NCBI GenBank assembly: GCA_009760885.1
Contig: CM019714.1
Coordinates: 6,148,812-6,212,811, forward strand
Direction of reading: 5' to 3'
Source of the DNA: Achatina immaculata
Taxonomy: Eukaryota > Mollusca > Gastropoda > Stylommatophora > Achatinidae
DNA: 64,000 nt
Shown piece by piece: positions 62,581-64,000 of this stretch. Below the pieces are notes generated by a model, which was not told the origin of the DNA, searched no databases, and saw only the letters and a program-made list of their open reading frames with translations. The position numbers and the translations under genes were made by a program. Within the stretch, counting starts at the first letter, position 1, and every line of letters starts with the position of its first letter.

Positions 62581-63105
62581 ATAATAGTAATAATTATAAT
62601 AACATTAATAATAATAACACTATCATAACTTTCAAGACTATAATAATAATAATACAGAGACAACTTTCAAGGCTATAATAATACTATAGTCATAACTTAT
62701 AAGGCTATAATAATACTACAGTCATATCTTACGATGCTATAATAATACTACAGTCATATCTTACAAGGCTATAATAATACTACAGTCATTACTTACAAGG
62801 CTATAATAATACTACAGTCATTACAAGACTATAATAATACTACAGTCATTACTTACAAGGCTATAATAATACTACAGTCATTACTTACAAGGCTATAATA
62901 ATACTACAGTCATTACTTACAAGGCTATAATAATACTACAGTCATTACTTACAAGGCTATAATAATACTACAGTCATTACTTACAAGGCTATAATAATAC
63001 TAAAGTCATTACTTACAAGGCTATAATAATACTACAGTCGTTACTTACAAGGCTATAATAATACTACAGTCATTACTTACAAGGCTATAATAATACTACC
63101 GTCAT
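62581..63105. repeat. 32-bp minisatellite grading from ATA-rich microsatellite
   Basis: From about 62640, some 14 copies of TTACTTACAAGGCTATAATA plus ATACTACAGTCA. It is preceded by an irregular (TAA)n region, from which the array may have grown. Confidence 0.92.
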
Positions 63106-63224
63106 TACACTAGTACCAGTTGTAGCAGGTCTGACTAACGCCCCTAGAGCCTGATAACCACAACCCCCCCCCCCCTTTTTTTTTAGCTGCACCGAGAAGC
63201 TGAACAAAATACCTACCATAAACC
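63106..63224. other. Spacer with C and T runs
   Basis: Poly-C then poly-T near 63165-63185; nothing else visible. Confidence 0.5.
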
Positions 63225-63925
63225 GCTCTCAAGCCCACATGATGCCGTGACCCGCTCTCAAGTCCACATGATAATGTGACCTGCTCTCAGCCCCACATGA
63301 TGCCGTGACCCGCTCTCAAGCCCACATGATGCTGTGACCCGCTCTCAACCCCACATGAAGCTGTGATCCGCTCTCAAGCCCACATGATAACGTGATCCGC
63401 TCTCAACCCCACATGATGCCGTGACCTGCTCTCAAGCCCATATGATAATGTGACCTGCTCTCAAGCCCACATGATGTCGTGACCCGCTATCAAGCCCACA
63501 TGATGCTGTGACCCGCTCTCAACCCCACATGATGTGACCCGCTCTCAACCCCACATGATGCCGCGACCCGCTCTCAACCCCACATGATGCTGTGACCCAC
63601 TCTCAAGTCTACATGATAATGTGACCCGCTCTCAACCCCACATGATGCCGTGACCCGCTCTCAACCCCACATGATGCTGTGACCCGCTCTCAACCCCACA
63701 TGATGACATGATCCGCTCTCAAGCCCACATGATAATATGACCCCCTCTCAAGCCCACATGATGCTGTGACCCGCTCTCAACCCCACATGATGCTGTGACC
63801 CGCTCTCAGCCCCACGTGATGATGTGACCCGCTCTCAAGCCCACATGATGTCATGACCCACTCTCAAGCCCACATGATGTCGTGACCCGCTCTCAAGCCC
63901 ACATGATGCTGTGACCCATCTTCAC
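63225..63925. repeat. 29-bp minisatellite
   Basis: About 24 copies of CGCTCTCAAGCCCACATGAT plus GCTGTGACC, with variants CAACCCC and GATAATGTGA interleaved. Confidence 0.93.
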
Positions 63926-64000
63926 CATATCAGCTGCAAAGAACACCAGCTCGCAGAAGAATGAAGAAGAAGAAATCATATACGGAAAATGAGTTTCTCT
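63926..64000. other. Window end with GAAGAAGAAG tail-like sequence
   Basis: Contains GCAGAAGAATGAAGAAGAAG, like the 3' tail of LINE family E, but no element body can be shown. Confidence 0.35.

Overview
The window reads as a stretch of an intron-rich, AT-leaning invertebrate nuclear genome, most likely a mollusc and probably a gastropod. The support is two animal genes with GT-AG introns, a tRNA-derived SINE, several non-LTR retrotransposon (LINE) families whose tails resemble those I know from molluscs, Tc1/mariner remnants, and a very high load of minisatellites. The species assignment is inference. There is no prokaryotic signature, operon, rRNA or CRISPR array.

Gene 1 (445-7990, plus strand, four exons) is a complete HDDC3/MESH1-family gene predicted to encode 197 aa. 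It aligns with the human protein without gaps, but three of the four metal ligands are replaced (His-Asp by Leu-Gly, and a later Asp by Arg). It therefore looks like an intact-frame pseudoenzyme. Its introns hold a 30-bp minisatellite split by a SINE, a 42-bp array hit twice by elements with the same tail, and LINE fragments.

From 8 to 30 kb I see no host gene. This stretch is a chain of minisatellites (units of about 24-60 bp; the largest is a 44-bp array of 1.6 kb at 21.8-23.4 kb) mixed with at least four LINE families, including one LINE inserted into another with a target-site duplication.

Gene 2 (30434-57570, minus strand) is a TGF-beta superfamily type I receptor serine/threonine kinase (ALK family), 5' incomplete in this window. 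I recovered the ectodomain, transmembrane, GS and kinase exons through the stop codon, and all junction phases agree (513 aa plus stop). Two of its exons occur twice: the GS-box exon (two identical copies) and the exon just before the catalytic loop (copies differing by one synonymous base). Neither exon has a length divisible by three, so only one copy of each can be used per in-frame transcript. The introns are almost entirely minisatellite, and the arrays beside the GS exon appear to have grown out of its own splice-site sequence. A 2.2-2.9 kb intronic block at 47-52 kb is also tandemly duplicated.

From 57.6 kb to the end, presumably intron 1 or 5' flank of the receptor, there is a decayed Tc1-like transposase, a second transposon fragment, a short LINE fragment and more arrays. 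By hand tally, minisatellites cover more than a third of the window. Most long open frames are artefacts of repeat units whose length, or whose stop-free reading, keeps frames open; they should not be annotated as genes.
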